DNA from: Methylobacterium sp. 17Sr1-1
GTDB taxonomy: Bacteria; Pseudomonadota; Alphaproteobacteria; Rhizobiales; Beijerinckiaceae
DNA: 64,000 nt
NCBI RefSeq assembly: GCF_003173775.1
Contig: NZ_CP029552.1
Location: forward strand, 1,745,001 to 1,809,000
Reading direction: 5' to 3'
Of the stretch, positions 62,541 through 64,000 are shown in pieces. Made by a program: the position numbers and the translations under genes. The notes beneath the pieces were generated by a model that did no database searches, was not told the DNA's origin, and worked only from the letters and a program-made list of their open reading frames with translations. Every line of letters starts with the position of its first letter. Position 1 is the first letter of the stretch.

Positions 62541-63638
62541 ATGAAGATCGACGGCCGCCACTACCGCACCATCTTCCCCGCGCCCGACGGCGAGGGGATC
62601 TGCGTGATCGACCAGACCCGCCTGCCCTTCGCCTTCGAGACGAAGACGCTCCGGACCGAGGCGGAGGCGGCGGTCGCGATCCGCACGATGATCGTGCGCG
62701 GCGCGCCGCTCATCGGCGCCACCGCCGCCTACGGACTGGCGCTGGCGATGCGCGAGGACCCGTCCGACCGCAACCTCGACGGGGCGCGGGCCCGGCTCGC
62801 CGCGACGCGGCCGACCGCGATCAACCTGCGCTGGGCTCTCGACCGGGTGGCGGCCCTGCTGCACCCGCTCGCCCCGGCCGGGCGCGAGGCCGCCGCCTTC
62901 GCGGAGGCCGCCCGCATCGCCGACGAGGACGTGGCGAGCTGCCGGGCGATCGGCGAGCACGGCGCGGCGCTGATCGCGGACATCGCCCGCCGCAAGTCCG
63001 GGCCGGTCAACGTGCTCACGCATTGCAACGCCGGCTGGCTCGCCACCGTCGACTGGGGCACGGCGCTCGCGCCCATCTACGTCGCGCACGATGCCGGCCA
63101 GCCCGTCCACGTCTGGGTCGACGAGACCCGGCCGCGCAACCAGGGGGCGGCGCTCACCGCCTACGAGCTCAACGCCCACGGCGTGCCGCACACGGTGATC
63201 GCCGACAATGCCGGCGGCCACCTGATGCAGCACGGCAGGGTCGATCTCTGCATCGTCGGCTCGGACCGTACCACCTCGACCGGCGACGTCTGCAACAAGA
63301 TCGGCACCTACCTGAAGGCGCTGGCCGCCCGCGATTGCGGCGTGCCGTTCTACGCCGCGCTGCCGTTCTCGACCATCGACTGGACGCTCACCGACGGCGT
63401 CGCCGGCATCCCGATCGAGGAGCGCGACGCCCGCGAGGTGACCCACCTCACCGGCCGCACCGACGACGGCGCCTTCGCGACCGTGGCGGTGGTCTCCCCT
63501 GGCAGCCCGGTGGCCAACCCGGCCTTCGACGTGACGCCGGCGCGGCTCGTCACCGGGATCATCACCGAGCGCGGCGTGGCGGACGCGACGCCGGACGGGC
63601 TGCTCGGGCTGTATCCGGAGCGGCGGGCGGCGGCGTGA
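62541..63638 (+). CDS. mtnA: S-methyl-5-thioribose-1-phosphate isomerase
   Basis: A 365-aa aldose-ketose isomerase of the methionine salvage pathway, related to eIF2B. Marks: [38 protein letters not shown], the catalytic Cys in [12 protein letters not shown], the Asp in [23 protein letters not shown], and [15 protein letters not shown]. Full length. ATG at 62541. No other mtn gene adjoins it on this side. Confidence 0.96.
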   Translation: MKIDGRHYRTIFPAPDGEGICVIDQTRLPFAFETKTLRTEAEAAVAIRTMIVRGAPLIGATAAYGLALAMREDPSDRNLDGARARLAATRPTAINLRWALDRVAALLHPLAPAGREAAAFAEAARIADEDVASCRAIGEHGAALIADIARRKSGPVNVLTHCNAGWLATVDWGTALAPIYVAHDAGQPVHVWVDETRPRNQGAALTAYELNAHGVPHTVIADNAGGHLMQHGRVDLCIVGSDRTTSTGDVCNKIGTYLKALAARDCGVPFYAALPFSTIDWTLTDGVAGIPIEERDAREVTHLTGRTDDGAFATVAVVSPGSPVANPAFDVTPARLVTGIITERGVADATPDGLLGLYPERRAAA

Positions 63639-63790
63639 CAGAGGCCGAGGCCGCCATGACGGTCGATGCCACCGGCCGATCTATGCAAGGCTGCTGATCC
63701 GAGGCACCGCTTTCCATTCCCCGGCCTCAGGTCGAGGTCGTGGGTAGGATCGAGTCGATCCGTATCTGCCGGCTCGGGGCGACGGAGCCG

Positions 63791-64000
63791 TCACTCCTCC
63801 TCCGCCGCGCACAACTCGTCGACCGCCTTCAGGTACGCCTTGGCGTCGAACTTCTTGAGGGTGTTCTGCCCGAGATAGCGCACGGTGCCGAACACCTTGC
63901 GCCGGCCCCACGGCCGGTCGTGCAGGCCGAACAGCCAGGCGACATTGGTGAAGGAATTCGCGTCACGCCCGTCGAGGAAGTAGCGGTTGTTGAGCCGCAG
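63791..64000 (-). CDS. Deoxyribodipyrimidine photolyase-like protein, C-terminal end
   Basis: The last 69 codons of a gene that enters from the right edge. The peptide (RYFLDGRDANSFTNVAWLFGLHDRPWGRRKVFGTVRYL, given here in part: FLDGRDANSFTNVAWLFG) and the ending NTLKKFDAKAYLKAVDEL match the C-terminal FAD-binding region of photolyases, closest to the class II pattern LFGLHDRPW. It repairs pyrimidine dimers with light if the rest is intact. The stop TGA is at 63791. Confidence 0.78.
   Translation of the reverse strand: MRLNNRYFLDGRDANSFTNVAWLFGLHDRPWGRRKVFGTVRYLGQNTLKKFDAKAYLKAVDELCAAEEE

Overview
This is 64 kb of very GC-rich (about 70% G+C by eye) chromosomal DNA. It comes from an alphaproteobacterium of the Hyphomicrobiales, and the gene content and protein style look most like Methylobacterium or a close relative. 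No taxonomic search was possible, so the genus is inferred. No CRISPR array, rRNA or intact prophage was seen. Genes are densely packed on both strands, and the non-coding gaps carry several families of palindromic repeats.

Layout. 1-5.3 kb: a partial MGH1-like glycoside hydrolase and an epoxide hydrolase (minus), then a beta-decarboxylating dehydrogenase, a 3-hydroxyisobutyrate dehydrogenase-like enzyme and a glutathione S-transferase (plus). 5.5-8.3 kb: argC, a lysine-rich DUF5872-type protein, then a decayed junction of an IS701-like transposase and a tyrosine-integrase N-terminus, 88 bp from the 3' end of tRNA-Ser(CGA). 8.3-14 kb: small proteins, a His-rich cupin, UbiB, and a secreted Arg-rich protein with four internal repeats. 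14-16.2 kb: a degenerate class A penicillin-binding protein fused to an SNase-like tail. 16.2-20.9 kb: a complete liv operon (livKHMGF). 21-26.5 kb: META-domain protein, XRE regulator, chemotaxis receptor, FAD-dependent reductase and quinone-oxidoreductase-like MDR protein.

26.9-37.1 kb looks like an organosulfur or nitrogen scavenging region. It has a three-gene SsuABC/TauABC-type importer, an SDR, a royal-jelly/yellow-family secreted protein, two NtaA/DszA-type flavin monooxygenases, a gamma-lyase/synthase-type PLP enzyme and a nitroreductase. 37.1-48.9 kb is a Tad/Flp pilus locus. On the minus strand, in transcription order, it runs Flp pilin, cpaA, cpaB, cpaC, cpaD, cpaE, cpaF/tadA, tadB and tadC. 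Two TadE-like pseudopilins and a detached pilus N-terminal-domain protein lie on the plus strand. The tad operon is interrupted by a MITE-like element and a perfect hairpin.

49-64 kb is mostly housekeeping: a clan AA aspartic protease, rplY, pth, ychF, nfi, a tandem MaoC protein, trmD, a Crp/Fnr regulator, tungstate uptake genes tupA and tupB in convergent orientation, serC, serA, an AbrB/Doc toxin-antitoxin pair, mtnA, and the C-terminal end of a photolyase.

The best candidates for something undescribed are the GT51/SNase pseudo-enzyme at 14.1-16.2 kb, the SPEYRRL-repeat secreted protein at 12.4-13.7 kb, and the sulfur-type cluster at 27-37 kb.
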